A stretch of 64,000 bases of DNA. Source: Hymenobacter pini. Its GTDB lineage: Bacteria; Bacteroidota; Bacteroidia; Cytophagales; Hymenobacteraceae. The stretch is taken from NCBI RefSeq assembly GCF_020421205.1, contig NZ_JAIZZH010000007.1, positions 124,001 to 188,000 on the forward strand, in the 5' to 3' direction. The notes beneath the pieces were generated by a model, which worked only from the letters and a program-made list of their open reading frames with translations, searched no databases and was not told the origin of the DNA. The position numbers and the translations under genes were made by a program. The stretch's first letter is position 1. Every line of letters starts with the position of its first letter. Of this stretch, positions 38,406-46,308 are shown piece by piece.

Positions 38406-38807
38406 ATGGATGCTCCTGACACCAAGCAGGACCGGTTGACGGCTGACCCGAAATACTGGCAGCCACGGCTGAAACCGTTCAGCCGTGAGATGCGACGCCA
38501 TCCGACTCCGGCGGAAGATGCGTTGTGGCAGGTCTTGCGCAACCGACAGCTGGACGGCGTGAAATTTCGGCGGCAGCATGCTATTGGGCACTTTATCGTC
38601 GATTTCCTGAGCACCGAGCACAAGCTCATTATTGAAGTCGATGGTGAGGTACACGCCGAGCATGGTCAGGCTGAATACGATGCCGCCCGCAGCTATGAGC
38701 TGACAACTGCCGGCTACCGTCTGCTGCGCTTCACTAATGAGCAAGTACTGAACCACTTACCCGCCGTTCTGCAAACCATCCGCGAAGCCCTGGCTTCGCC
38801 TCACTAA
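38406..38807 (+). CDS. DUF559 (Vsr-like) endonuclease-domain protein
   Basis: 133 residues, the family's usual size. Motifs are TPAEDALWQVLRNRQLDGVK, FRRQHAIGHFIVDF, and LIIEVDGEVH; Asp66, Glu77 and Asp79 with His83 form the probable metal site of the PD-(D/E)XK/Vsr-like nuclease fold. It starts 20 bp after the metH stop and is bracketed by two inverted palindromic repeats. It is in the same direction as metH and metF, so it is probably transcribed with them. It has no evident role in methionine synthesis and looks like a selfish or cargo insert. Cutting activity is inferred, not shown. Confidence 0.85.
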   Translation: MDAPDTKQDRLTADPKYWQPRLKPFSREMRRHPTPAEDALWQVLRNRQLDGVKFRRQHAIGHFIVDFLSTEHKLIIEVDGEVHAEHGQAEYDAARSYELTTAGYRLLRFTNEQVLNHLPAVLQTIREALASPH

Positions 38808-38855
38808 CCCATACTCTCACTAATTACCCTGACTCCCCCCACTCCAGCAGTCGTC

Positions 38856-38897
38856 AGGCTCCCCCTCTCCCCCGGAGAGGGGGCCGGGGGGTGAGGC
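38856..38897 (-). repeat. Right 41-bp palindromic repeat of the DUF559 element
   Basis: Reading leftwards it begins GCCTCACCCCCCGGCCCCCT and matches the left repeat at 38309-38349 in inverted orientation. It ends only three bases before the metF ATG, so it occupies the metF translation-initiation region. Confidence 0.85.
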
Positions 38898-38900
38898 ACC

Positions 38901-39857
38901 ATGAAAGTCACCGAACACTTGGCCCGCGCCACCGGCAAAACGCTGTTTTCCTTTGAAGTGCTGCCGCCCAAGAAGGGCGAGAATATCCAGACGCTGTTCT
39001 CCAACATCGAGCCGCTGATGGAGTTCAAGCCGCCGTTTATCGACGTGACCTATCACCGCGAGGAATACGTGTACCGGCAGCACCCCAACGGCCTGCTGGA
39101 GAAGAAAACCGTGCGCCGCCGCCCCGGCACCGTCGGCATCTGCGCGGCCATCAAGAACCGCTTCGACGTGGACACCGTGCCGCACCTCATCTGCGGCGGC
39201 TTCTCGAAGGAGGAAACCGAAAACGCCCTCATCGACCTGCACTTTCTGGGCATCGACAACGTGCTGGCCTTGCGCGGCGACCCGATTAAGTCCGAAGGCC
39301 GCTTCGTGCCCGAGCAAGACGGCCACTCTTACGCCTGCGACCTGATCGGGCAGATCGACAACCTCAACAAAGGCGAATACCTCGACCAGGAACAGGACGA
39401 GTCCTGGGCTACCGACTTTTGCATCGGCACGGCCGGCTACCCCGAAAAGCACTTCGAGGCCCCGAGCCACGCCACCGACCTGCGCTACCTCAAGCACAAG
39501 GTGGACCGCGGCGCCGAGTACATCGTCACCCAGATGTTCTTCGACAACGAGCAGTTTTTCAACTTCGAGAAGCGCTGCCGCGAGGCGGGCATCACCGTGC
39601 CCATCATCCCGGGCCTGAAGCCCATCACCACCAAGGCCCAGCTCACGGCCCTGCCCCGCTCCTTCTTCCTGAACCTGCCCGACGAGTTGGTCGACGCTAT
39701 TCACCTGGCCCCCGACAACGCCGCGGCCCGCGAAATCGGCATCGAGTGGTGCATCAATCAGTCTAAGGAACTGATGGCCCACGGGGTACCGGTGCTGCAC
39801 TACTACAGTATGGGCAAGGCCGAAGCCGTGCGGCGGGTGGCGGCGGCCCTATTTTAA
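38901..39857 (+). CDS. metF: Methylenetetrahydrofolate reductase
   Basis: 318 residues of the MetF TIM-barrel fold. It reduces 5,10-methylene-THF to 5-methyl-THF, the methyl donor used by MetH. Visible motifs are FSFEVLPPKKGENI near residue 16, PPFIDVTYH near 43, VLALRGDP near 126 and QMFFDNEQFFNF near 210, with PIIPGLKPI after it. It follows metH and the DUF559 gene on the same strand, so SAM-riboswitch control of both methionine enzymes is likely. The palindromic repeat immediately before the ATG may affect its translation. Confidence 0.96.
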   Translation: MKVTEHLARATGKTLFSFEVLPPKKGENIQTLFSNIEPLMEFKPPFIDVTYHREEYVYRQHPNGLLEKKTVRRRPGTVGICAAIKNRFDVDTVPHLICGGFSKEETENALIDLHFLGIDNVLALRGDPIKSEGRFVPEQDGHSYACDLIGQIDNLNKGEYLDQEQDESWATDFCIGTAGYPEKHFEAPSHATDLRYLKHKVDRGAEYIVTQMFFDNEQFFNFEKRCREAGITVPIIPGLKPITTKAQLTALPRSFFLNLPDELVDAIHLAPDNAAAREIGIEWCINQSKELMAHGVPVLHYYSMGKAEAVRRVAAALF

Positions 39858-39965
39858 ACCAGGAGGCCTGCTGAAAACAGAATTGGAGGTATCTTCTCTA
39901 ACCGCCTTGCCCAACTTGGCGTACCCTACGAAGTAGTCTCTCCACTCTTTCACCAGCGTCTTCTT

Positions 39966-40427
39966 TTGAACGCCCTCGACGACCTGTTCAACCGCCTCCG
40001 CACAGCTACCACGCCCACTGAAATTGAGGCGCTGCAGGAGGGCATCTGGCAGATTTGGCTTACCACCGACCACCGCTTGCTGGATAAGCACTTGGAAGCC
40101 GGTATGCGGGCGTTGTCGGCGGAGGAGTACAGCGTGGCCATCCGGGAGTTTACGGAACTGACGGAAGCCGCCCCGGAATACGCCGAGGGCTGGAACAAGC
40201 GAGCCACAGCCTATTACCTGCGGGGAGAATTTAAGGCCTCCCTGCGCGATGTGGCCGAAACGCTGCGCCATGAACCCCGCCATTTCGGGGCCCTTTCGGG
40301 GTGGGCTACCATTTTGCGCATTATTGGCGACCAGCGCGGGGCCCTGCAGGTACTCCGGCGCTTGGAGAAACTGTGCCCGGCCTGGCCGGGACTGCAAAAC
40401 CAGCTGCGGGACTTGGAAGACGAGTGA
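39966..40427 (+). CDS. Tetratricopeptide-repeat-like protein
   Basis: 153 residues from a TTG codon (MNALDDLFNRLRTATTP). The protein is helical, with a TPR-like helix pair in MRALSAEEYSVAIREFTELT, YAEGWNKRATAYYLRGEFKA and FGALSGWATILRIIGDQRGA, so about three repeats. No signal peptide is seen; it should be cytoplasmic and mediate protein contacts. No ATG fits without losing the conserved N-terminal helix, hence the TTG. It lies about 110 bp after metF and may be a separate unit; TATCTTCT at 39889-39896 is a possible promoter word. Confidence 0.75.
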   Translation: MNALDDLFNRLRTATTPTEIEALQEGIWQIWLTTDHRLLDKHLEAGMRALSAEEYSVAIREFTELTEAAPEYAEGWNKRATAYYLRGEFKASLRDVAETLRHEPRHFGALSGWATILRIIGDQRGALQVLRRLEKLCPAWPGLQNQLRDLEDE

Positions 40428-40700
40428 AACCAGACAACGGCTGAGCTACGGTATCTGCGCAAATAGTTGTATATTTCCCGGACTAGGCAAAACCCAACGT
40501 CAATCCCCCCGACGTTATTTTGCGTACGTCCGATGCTTCCGGCAGATAGTTCACGTAGTTTTCCTTTTCCCACCCGCGGGCTCTAGCTAGTCCAATATTG
40601 TACTAAAACGCGCTTTTCTTTTTTTCTACCGTTAAGCCGACTGGTATTCCAGCCGGCTCTTCGTTCGTCTCTCCATTCTGCACAATCCCACCAATCTTCC

Positions 40701-41270
40701 ATGAAACACATTGTACTACTATGCCTGCTTGGGCTGAGCCTGGGTGCACAGGCTCAAAAATTAAAAAAGACTGACGCTGGCAGCGGCCTGATGGATAAGG
40801 GTGAGAAGGTGGGTGTGTGGGAATACTATGCCTACACCCGCGACGGCAGCCAGGTTATCACCCAGAAATACGACCACACCACCAATAAACTCATCTTTTT
40901 CCGGCCTTTCGACGACGTGCCGTACGCCGTGCGAACGGCCAGCGGCGAGTGGACGCGCCAGCGGGTAACGCACCCCATTTTTTATGTGGGCGGCGATGCT
41001 GCCCTAACTCCTTATATGAGCAAGCTGGTCTATCCGGCAGCGGCCCAGGCTAAAAACGTGCAGGGCCGCGTGATGGTATCCATTGTGGTTGATACGCTGG
41101 GCCATGCTACCGACCAGCAGGTGCTGTTCGGCATTGGAGCCGGCTGCGACGAGGAAGCCCTGCGCATCGCCCGCAGCATTCCGGATCAGTGGATTCCAGC
41201 CCGTATTGGTAGCCGGGCCGTGGTATCGAAGTACGAGTTGCCGTTTACCTTCCGAATGCGGCCACAGTAA
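40701..41270 (+). CDS. TonB C-terminal-domain protein
   Basis: 189 residues with a signal peptide (MKHIVLLCLLGLSLGAQAQ). The N-terminal mature part has a MORN-like turn (MDKGEKVGVWEYYAY). The C-terminal 85 residues are a TonB-like domain: KLVYPAAAQAKNVQGRVMVS, VVDTLGHATDQQVL, GCDEEALRIARSIP and VSKYELPFTF. It has no membrane anchor of the TonB type, so it may be a periplasmic relative rather than an energy transducer. It is an intact relative of the broken gene at 7905-8381. A 270-bp upstream gap holds no other gene. Confidence 0.85.
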   Translation: MKHIVLLCLLGLSLGAQAQKLKKTDAGSGLMDKGEKVGVWEYYAYTRDGSQVITQKYDHTTNKLIFFRPFDDVPYAVRTASGEWTRQRVTHPIFYVGGDAALTPYMSKLVYPAAAQAKNVQGRVMVSIVVDTLGHATDQQVLFGIGAGCDEEALRIARSIPDQWIPARIGSRAVVSKYELPFTFRMRPQ

Positions 41271-41315
41271 GGCGTTACTGTCACCCTCAACTGCGGTTTC
41301 CCGTATCTTACCGCC

Positions 41316-41843
41316 ATGAAAAAGCATGCATGGGCAGGTGTACTGGTAGCCGGATGGCTGCTGACGGCCTGCGACTCGACGCCGCGGGAGCGGCAGGATA
41401 TGGTGAAGCAGGAAGCACGCAAGCTGGACACGGCCGTGAACGAGGCCGCCGCCAAGCTACGAGTGGCCGGCCGACGGGCCGCCCGCTTCGATTCAGTATC
41501 AAAATCCCGCAGCCGGCAACCGCTGGACAAGGCCGCAGAAACTGCATTTGCCAACGAACTGCTGGGCACGTATGCCAACGTGGAGGCCCTCACACCTACC
41601 ACCATTGAGCCCGCCTTTGTGCAGTTTATGCAGCAGGTGCGCACCCGTCGCCGCCAGTGGACCCAGCGCGACTGGGACTACGCTACGGCCATCAGCCGCC
41701 GCCTGAATACCCAGTTCCGAGCCATCCGCCTCGACATCAAAGGCCGCGACGAGCTGCACATCCGGGCCCTGCAAACCGAGTTTACGGCCCTGGAAACCGG
41801 CCGCGACGTGAAAGACTTGGGCGATGCCGTGAAGCAACCGTAA
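41316..41843 (+). CDS. Hypothetical lipoprotein
   Basis: 175 residues starting MKKHAWAGVLVAGWLLTACD, with a lipobox (LLTAC). The mature protein is helical, charged and rich in Arg and Ala (ARKLDTAVNEAAAKLRVAGR, VRTRRRQWTQRDWDYATAIS). No family is recognised. It is followed by a terminator and preceded by a TATCTTAC word only five bases before the ATG, so the transcript may be leaderless. It is in the same direction as the TonB-domain gene 45 bp upstream. Confidence 0.7.
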   Translation: MKKHAWAGVLVAGWLLTACDSTPRERQDMVKQEARKLDTAVNEAAAKLRVAGRRAARFDSVSKSRSRQPLDKAAETAFANELLGTYANVEALTPTTIEPAFVQFMQQVRTRRRQWTQRDWDYATAISRRLNTQFRAIRLDIKGRDELHIRALQTEFTALETGRDVKDLGDAVKQP

Positions 41844-41881
41844 CGCGCCGGTTTTCGTCGGTATTCCTTACCAACCACCAA

Positions 41882-41905
41882 GCCCCGCCACGTGCGGGGC
41901 TTTTT
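41882..41905 (+). terminator. Intrinsic terminator
   Basis: GCCCCGC pairs with GCGGGGC around CACGT, followed by TTTTT. It closes the lipoprotein gene and shows that the GTG at 41892 cannot be the amidase start. Confidence 0.85.
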
Positions 41906-41918
41906 CATGACTTTTGGT

Positions 41919-43454
41919 ATGTTGCCTCGGGTTTGGATTTTGATTTTGTTTAGCACGCTGTGGCTACCGACGGTGCGGGCCCAAAAGCGCCCGGCTACCC
42001 CGCCTGCGGCCCCACTCCCCCAAATCACCTCGGCGGAAACTGTACCGGCTTTCGACCAATGGCTGCGCCCTGGCGACCGGCTACAGGTACGACTGGTGGG
42101 CACGTCCGGTCTGCGGAGCTCATTTCTGAACGGGCAGCCGCTTGCTGAGCTACCGTCCGCCCAGGCCCAGGGCAAGCGGGGCGTGTACCAGGGTACCTAC
42201 GTGGTGCGCCCCGGCGACACGCTCCAGAACCGATCCATCCGGTTTGAGCTGCTTGCCAAGGACAGCCTGACGGTCACGGCGTTCAGCAAAACGAAAATCA
42301 GGTTTCTCAACCCCAACGAACCCCAGCTGGCCCGCACGAAGGGTGAGTTGGCGTACCTGAACTACGGCCTGGGCGAAGACCGGCTGGGCGGGGCCAAGCT
42401 GGGCTACCTCGATTCGGCGGTGGTGCTGCACCTCACGGGCCGGGTGGGCAGCCAGTACCGGGTGCAGCTCTCGGAAACCAACGTGGCCTGGGTGCCGCAG
42501 GAAGTGGTGCGGCTGCTGCCCCCGGGCGGCTTCGTGCCGGCCTCGCTCACTGGTTCCTGGAGCGTGCAGGGCGACTCCGTGTACGACTACGTGCGCGTGC
42601 CCCTCACCCAGCGCCTGCCCTACCGCTCCCAGCTGCTAACCGAGCCCAGCCGGTTGGTGGTAGATGTATTCGGGGCTACTTCCAACACCAACTGGATAAC
42701 CCAGCGCGACGGTTTGCGTGAGCTGGGCGACGTGACCTATGAGCAGGTGCAGCCCGACGTGTTCCGGCTGGTGTTGCACTTGCGCCACCGCCAGAGCTGG
42801 GGCTACCACATCGGGTACCGGGGCAATACGCTGGAAATCCGGGTGAAGCGCCCGCCGCAGAAGCTGCGCCTGCGGGGTCTCACGGTGGCTGTGGATGCCG
42901 GCCACGGCGGCTCCAACGTGGGGGCCGTGGGGGCCAGCGGAGCCCGCGAGAAAGACCTGACGCTGGCTATTGCCCTGAGGCTACAGCAGGAGTTGGAGCA
43001 GGCCGGAGCCCGCGTGCTGATGACCCGCACCACCGACGCCACCGTGGACAACGGCGACCGGGTGCTGCAGCTGCGCCGCCGCAACCCCGATGTGCTGGTG
43101 AGCATCCACGTCAACTCGGCGGGCAGCCCGGCTACCCACGGCACCAGCACGTTCTACCGCTACGTGGCGTTCCGGCCCCTGTCGGTAGCGCTGTACGAGC
43201 AGATGCGCGGCACCGGGCTGGCGGGCTTCGGCAACGTGGGCAGCTTCAACTTCGGGCTGAACGGCCCCACCGAATACCCCAACGCCCTGGTGGAAACGGC
43301 CTTCGTGTCGAACCCCGAAGATGAAAAGCGGCTGATTGACCCGCAGTTTCAGCAGCGGATGGCCGAAGCCATGCGGCAGGGGCTGGCGGAGTTTCTGAAA
43401 CGCACCCGCGCCAAAGGTCCGCGCGGCTGGCTGCTGAAGCAACCTGCCTTATAA
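41919..43454 (+). CDS. N-acetylmuramoyl-L-alanine amidase (Amidase_3)
   Basis: About 511 residues. An N-terminal signal (MLPRVWILILFSTLW through TVRAQ) leads into a beta-rich region of 300 residues (SLTGSWSVQGDSVYDYVRVP, LVVDVFGATSNTNW, resembling AMIN-type domains). The C-terminal catalytic zinc domain has VAVDAGHGGSNVGAVG (His), REKDLTLAIALR (Glu), VSIHVNSAG (His) and VETAFVSNPED (catalytic Glu). It cleaves the bond between muramic acid and the peptide in peptidoglycan. The start must lie after the terminator; ATGs at 41907 and 41919 are both possible. Confidence 0.9.
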   Translation: MLPRVWILILFSTLWLPTVRAQKRPATPPAAPLPQITSAETVPAFDQWLRPGDRLQVRLVGTSGLRSSFLNGQPLAELPSAQAQGKRGVYQGTYVVRPGDTLQNRSIRFELLAKDSLTVTAFSKTKIRFLNPNEPQLARTKGELAYLNYGLGEDRLGGAKLGYLDSAVVLHLTGRVGSQYRVQLSETNVAWVPQEVVRLLPPGGFVPASLTGSWSVQGDSVYDYVRVPLTQRLPYRSQLLTEPSRLVVDVFGATSNTNWITQRDGLRELGDVTYEQVQPDVFRLVLHLRHRQSWGYHIGYRGNTLEIRVKRPPQKLRLRGLTVAVDAGHGGSNVGAVGASGAREKDLTLAIALRLQQELEQAGARVLMTRTTDATVDNGDRVLQLRRRNPDVLVSIHVNSAGSPATHGTSTFYRYVAFRPLSVALYEQMRGTGLAGFGNVGSFNFGLNGPTEYPNALVETAFVSNPEDEKRLIDPQFQQRMAEAMRQGLAEFLKRTRAKGPRGWLLKQPAL

Positions 43455-43472
43455 CCGCCCCGTAGCTGCCAT

Positions 43473-43507
43473 AAAAGCCGAAACCCCTACCAGGGCTTCG
43501 GCTTTTG
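43473..43507 (+). terminator. Intrinsic terminator after the amidase gene
   Basis: AAAAGCCGAA pairs with TTCGGCTTTT, extended by a CCC/GGG pair inside, and is followed by further Ts. Confidence 0.85.
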
Positions 43508-43684
43508 CTTTTTGGTGGCTAGCTGACGCAAAAGGACGGGCTATATTTTTTTAGCAAAAAATAGTTCGGCGCTAGACTACAAAGCGCAGCAGCAGCTTCT
43601 ACCTTATTGGCGGTCAACTCGTACAGATGTGCTGCATGTAGACTGCTCGTTCTCATTCTCTCCCCAAACACCCACTTCGCATTT

Positions 43685-45088
43685 ATGGCAAACGACTCTT
43701 TACTGGACCGGAGCCGCACCGTGGCCGGGCCGGGCTACAACCGGTGGCTGGTACCACCGGCGGCCTTGGCCATTCACCTCGCCATTGGGCAGGCCTACGC
43801 CTTCAGCGTGTTCAACAAGCCGCTGGGCGCGCTCATCAGCGGCGACGTAAACGCCCCGGCTCCCGATGACTGGACGCCCACCCAAATCGGCATTACCTTT
43901 TCCATTGCCATTGTGCTGCTGGGCCTTTCGGCGGCCATTTTTGGCAAGTGGCTGGAGCGCGTGGGGCCCCGCAAGGCCATGCTGGCTTCGTCGCTGTGCT
44001 TTGGCGGGGGCTTTCTGATTGCCTCGCTGGGCGTGCACCTGCACAACCTCTGGCTGGTGTATTTCGGCTATGGGTTTGTGGGCGGCATCGGGCTGGGCAT
44101 TGGCTACATCTCGCCGGTGAGTACGCTCATCAAGTGGTTCCCCGACCGCAAAGGCGTGGCCACCGGCATGGCCATCATGGGGTTTGGGGGCGGGGCCATG
44201 ATTGGCTCGCCGCTGGCCAACAACCTCATGAACCATTTCAAGGATTCGGCTCCGCAGGGCGTGGCCCCCACGTTTATTGTGATGGGCATCGTGTACCTGC
44301 TGTTTATGCAGTTTGGGGTGTGGACCATCCGGGTGCCCGCCGACGACTGGAAGCCGGCCGGCTACGTGCCCAGCACCGAGCACAACGACCTTATCACCAC
44401 CGGCAACGTTTCGGCCGATAACGCCATCAAAACCCCGCAGTTCTGGCTGCTGTGGGTGGTGCTACTCACCAACGTGACTGCCGGTATCGGGGTGCTGGAA
44501 ACGGCCTCGCCGCTGGTGCAGGAAACGTTTTCGGATGCCGCAATGGGCGCGGGCCGGGGCGTAACGGCCGCCGCCGCCGCAGGCTTCGTGGGCCTGATTA
44601 GCCTGTTTAACCTGCTGGGGCGCTTCTTCTGGTCGTCGGCTTCGGATAAGCTGGGGCGCAAAATGACCTACGCCATCTATTTCGGCCTGGGCATTCTGCT
44701 GTACGCCCTCATTCCAACGCTGGGGCAGAGCCTGCAGCTCACGCTGTTTGTGGCCGTTACCTGCGTTATTATCAGCATGTACGGCGGGGGCTTCGCCACC
44801 ATTCCGGCCTACCTCTCCGATTTGTTTGGCAAGTACCAGGTGGGGGCTATCCACGGCCGCCTGCTTACGGCCTGGAGCACAGCCGGCGTACTGGGCCCGC
44901 TGATTGTGCACCTGCTGCACGAGCACGCCAAGGAGCAGGGCCTGAAGGGGGCCGCCGCCTACCAGAACGTGTTTTACACCATGGCCGGTGTGCTGGTGCT
45001 GGGCCTGCTGGCCAACCTGGCCGTGCGCCCCGTGAAAGAAGAATACTACGAAAAGGGCCCGGTGACCATCGAAGCCGGAGGCCACTAA
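43685..45088 (+). CDS. OFA-family MFS transporter (oxalate/formate antiporter-like)
   Basis: About 467 residues from MANDSLLDRSRTVAGPGYN, with 12 membrane segments. The OFA pattern is seen in LAIHLAIGQAYAFSVF, GFVGGIGLGIGYISPVSTLI, WFPDRKGVATGMAIMGFGGG and ISMYGGGFATIPAYLSDLFG. The family exchanges or co-transports small monocarboxylates and dicarboxylates such as formate, oxalate and lactate; substrate here is inferred from the formate-dehydrogenase island downstream. Its small-subunit gene follows at 45176. The start at 43685 is chosen because the longer frame adds a Cys-rich leader lacking family character. Confidence 0.88.
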   Translation: MANDSLLDRSRTVAGPGYNRWLVPPAALAIHLAIGQAYAFSVFNKPLGALISGDVNAPAPDDWTPTQIGITFSIAIVLLGLSAAIFGKWLERVGPRKAMLASSLCFGGGFLIASLGVHLHNLWLVYFGYGFVGGIGLGIGYISPVSTLIKWFPDRKGVATGMAIMGFGGGAMIGSPLANNLMNHFKDSAPQGVAPTFIVMGIVYLLFMQFGVWTIRVPADDWKPAGYVPSTEHNDLITTGNVSADNAIKTPQFWLLWVVLLTNVTAGIGVLETASPLVQETFSDAAMGAGRGVTAAAAAGFVGLISLFNLLGRFFWSSASDKLGRKMTYAIYFGLGILLYALIPTLGQSLQLTLFVAVTCVIISMYGGGFATIPAYLSDLFGKYQVGAIHGRLLTAWSTAGVLGPLIVHLLHEHAKEQGLKGAAAYQNVFYTMAGVLVLGLLANLAVRPVKEEYYEKGPVTIEAGGH

Positions 45089-45148
45089 TAACAATTTCTA
45101 GTTGCTGGTTTTCAATTTCTGGTTGCAATCCAACAGTTGAAACCAGAA
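45089..45148. repeat. AATTTCTGGTTG word repeat at the MFS stop codon
   Basis: CAATTTCTAGTTGCTGG and CAATTTCTGGTTGC occur as direct words directly after the MFS stop. TTCTGGTT (45117-45124) pairs with AACCAGAA (45141-45148). It is another stop-abutting element of the window and separates the MFS gene from its small subunit. Confidence 0.55.
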
Positions 45149-45175
45149 GCCAACGCCATAACCTCCGAAATCATC

Positions 45176-45319
45176 ATGGATAAGAACCCTTCAATTACTC
45201 CTGCGCTCGAAGCCCCTTCTATAGGAGCATCGGCAGTATTAGCTTGGCTGTACGTGGGCATTCCGTTGCTGTGGGGCGTGTCGCAGACGTTCATCAAAGC
45301 GCTGGCGCTGTTCAAGTAG
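45176..45319 (+). CDS. MFS transporter small subunit
   Basis: 47 residues from MDKNPSITPALEAPSIGASA with a single transmembrane helix in LAWLYVGIPLLWGVSQTFIK. The WLYVGIPLxWGV...K motif matches the small partner protein annotated next to OFA-type MFS carriers in many bacteria. It is 87 bp after its large subunit. I place the start at 45176; an in-frame upstream Met would only lengthen the polar tail. A strong terminator follows, ending the MFS operon. Confidence 0.8.
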   Translation: MDKNPSITPALEAPSIGASAVLAWLYVGIPLLWGVSQTFIKALALFK

Positions 45320-45342
45320 CCCCTGCCCAACTTTTTTCTGGC

Positions 45343-45374
45343 GCGGAAGCACCCATCGGGGTGCTTCCGCTGTT
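45343..45374 (+). terminator. Intrinsic terminator after the MFS operon
   Basis: GCGGAAGCACCC pairs perfectly with GGGTGCTTCCGC around ATCG, followed by a short T-rich tail. Confidence 0.85.
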
Positions 45375-45404
45375 TATAGCCCACACGGCCGCCTGCCTCT
45401 GCCT

Positions 45405-45827
45405 ATGCTCCCCGACTCCGATGCTCCCGCCAACATCGTCCTGCTTGAGTCGTTCACCGATTTCGTGGCCGCGCACCTAGCCAAAAACCAGCTCGACGCG
45501 GCCGGTATTCCCTGTTTCCTCAGCAACGAGAGTAGGCCCTATGGTCCGGTGCTGGGCACGGTACGCCTGTTTGTGCGCCAGCCCGACGTAGCCGCCGCCC
45601 AGGCCGCCCTGCACCCCCAGCACGCCCACCTACACGCCGTCGCCACCGACTCCGACGAGGCCCCTACCGACGCGCCCCGCTGCCCCCGCTGCCACCACCG
45701 CGACGTGGTGTGCCGCCATCAGCCCCAGCCCCAGGACAACCTGTTTGTGAAGCTACGCCTGTGGCTGCTGGCCCCCGAGCGCCCCCAGTGCCACTGCTTC
45801 CAGTGCGGGTTTGACTTTGAGGGGTGA
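45405..45827 (+). CDS. DUF2007-like protein with C-terminal zinc ribbon
   Basis: 140 residues. The N-terminal 65 (IVLLESFTDFVAAHLAKNQL, GIPCFLSNESRPYGPVLGTV, RLFVRQPDVAAAQAAL) match the DUF2007 domain, thought to have a ferredoxin-like, PII-like fold used in signal transduction. The C-terminal half has a CPRC...C...C-F-Q-C pattern (Cys pairs in CPRCHHRDVVC and CHCFQCGF), probably a zinc ribbon. No partner is evident. It reads in the same direction as its neighbours but is preceded by a terminator, so it has its own promoter. Confidence 0.75.
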   Translation: MLPDSDAPANIVLLESFTDFVAAHLAKNQLDAAGIPCFLSNESRPYGPVLGTVRLFVRQPDVAAAQAALHPQHAHLHAVATDSDEAPTDAPRCPRCHHRDVVCRHQPQPQDNLFVKLRLWLLAPERPQCHCFQCGFDFEG

Positions 45828-45867
45828 TTGAAATAAACGCCCGTGACTTAGACCTCATAGATGCTCT

Positions 45868-46296
45868 ATGCCAAGACCTATTCCATTACCTAATTACGAA
45901 ACCGTAGAAGCTCGTCAATGGGTGGCCGATCAATTAGGGCTTCCCTATCATGATGACATGCAGGATTGGCCTTGGGAGGTATCTATTCCCGAAGGTTTAG
46001 AAGATTACATTCAACTATATAGCCGTGCTTCAGACGAACAGCGTGTAGTAATTATGGAAATGATTTTAAACGCAGCAGCTTGGCAGCCGACTTCTAGTCA
46101 GGTTCATTCGGCTTGGATCAGATTAAGGCCGCTTTTAGATCAAAACGCTGATCTGCACAGTTCGACAGCACAATATTGGTGTCTCTGGAACTACAACGAA
46201 CAAGACTTGTTCGAACATGGCTTTTCCATATCGCCTTATCTACGTGCATGGTGGATCGAGAACTATCCTATTCCAGTAGATTCGTCGTTGTCATAA
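45868..46296 (+). CDS. Hypothetical protein, AT-rich for this genome
   Basis: 142 residues, rich in Trp (DWPWEVS, AAWQPTSS, HSAWIRLR, RAWWIENY) and acidic residues, and predicted soluble and helical. Codon use is clearly less GC-rich than its neighbours, which hints at recent acquisition. Small, acidic, Trp-rich orphan proteins of this kind are common among immunity proteins and cargo genes, but no toxin is next to it, so this is only a suggestion. It is convergent with moeA with 12 bp between stops. No family is recognised. Confidence 0.6.
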   Translation: MPRPIPLPNYETVEARQWVADQLGLPYHDDMQDWPWEVSIPEGLEDYIQLYSRASDEQRVVIMEMILNAAAWQPTSSQVHSAWIRLRPLLDQNADLHSSTAQYWCLWNYNEQDLFEHGFSISPYLRAWWIENYPIPVDSSLS

Positions 46297-46308
46297 GGCT
46301 ATTGCTCG

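Noticed and set aside
45868..46296. A toxin-immunity pair
   Set aside because: The orphan gene has immunity-like composition, but neither neighbour (DUF2007 protein, moeA) is a toxin, and no toxin fragment is visible.
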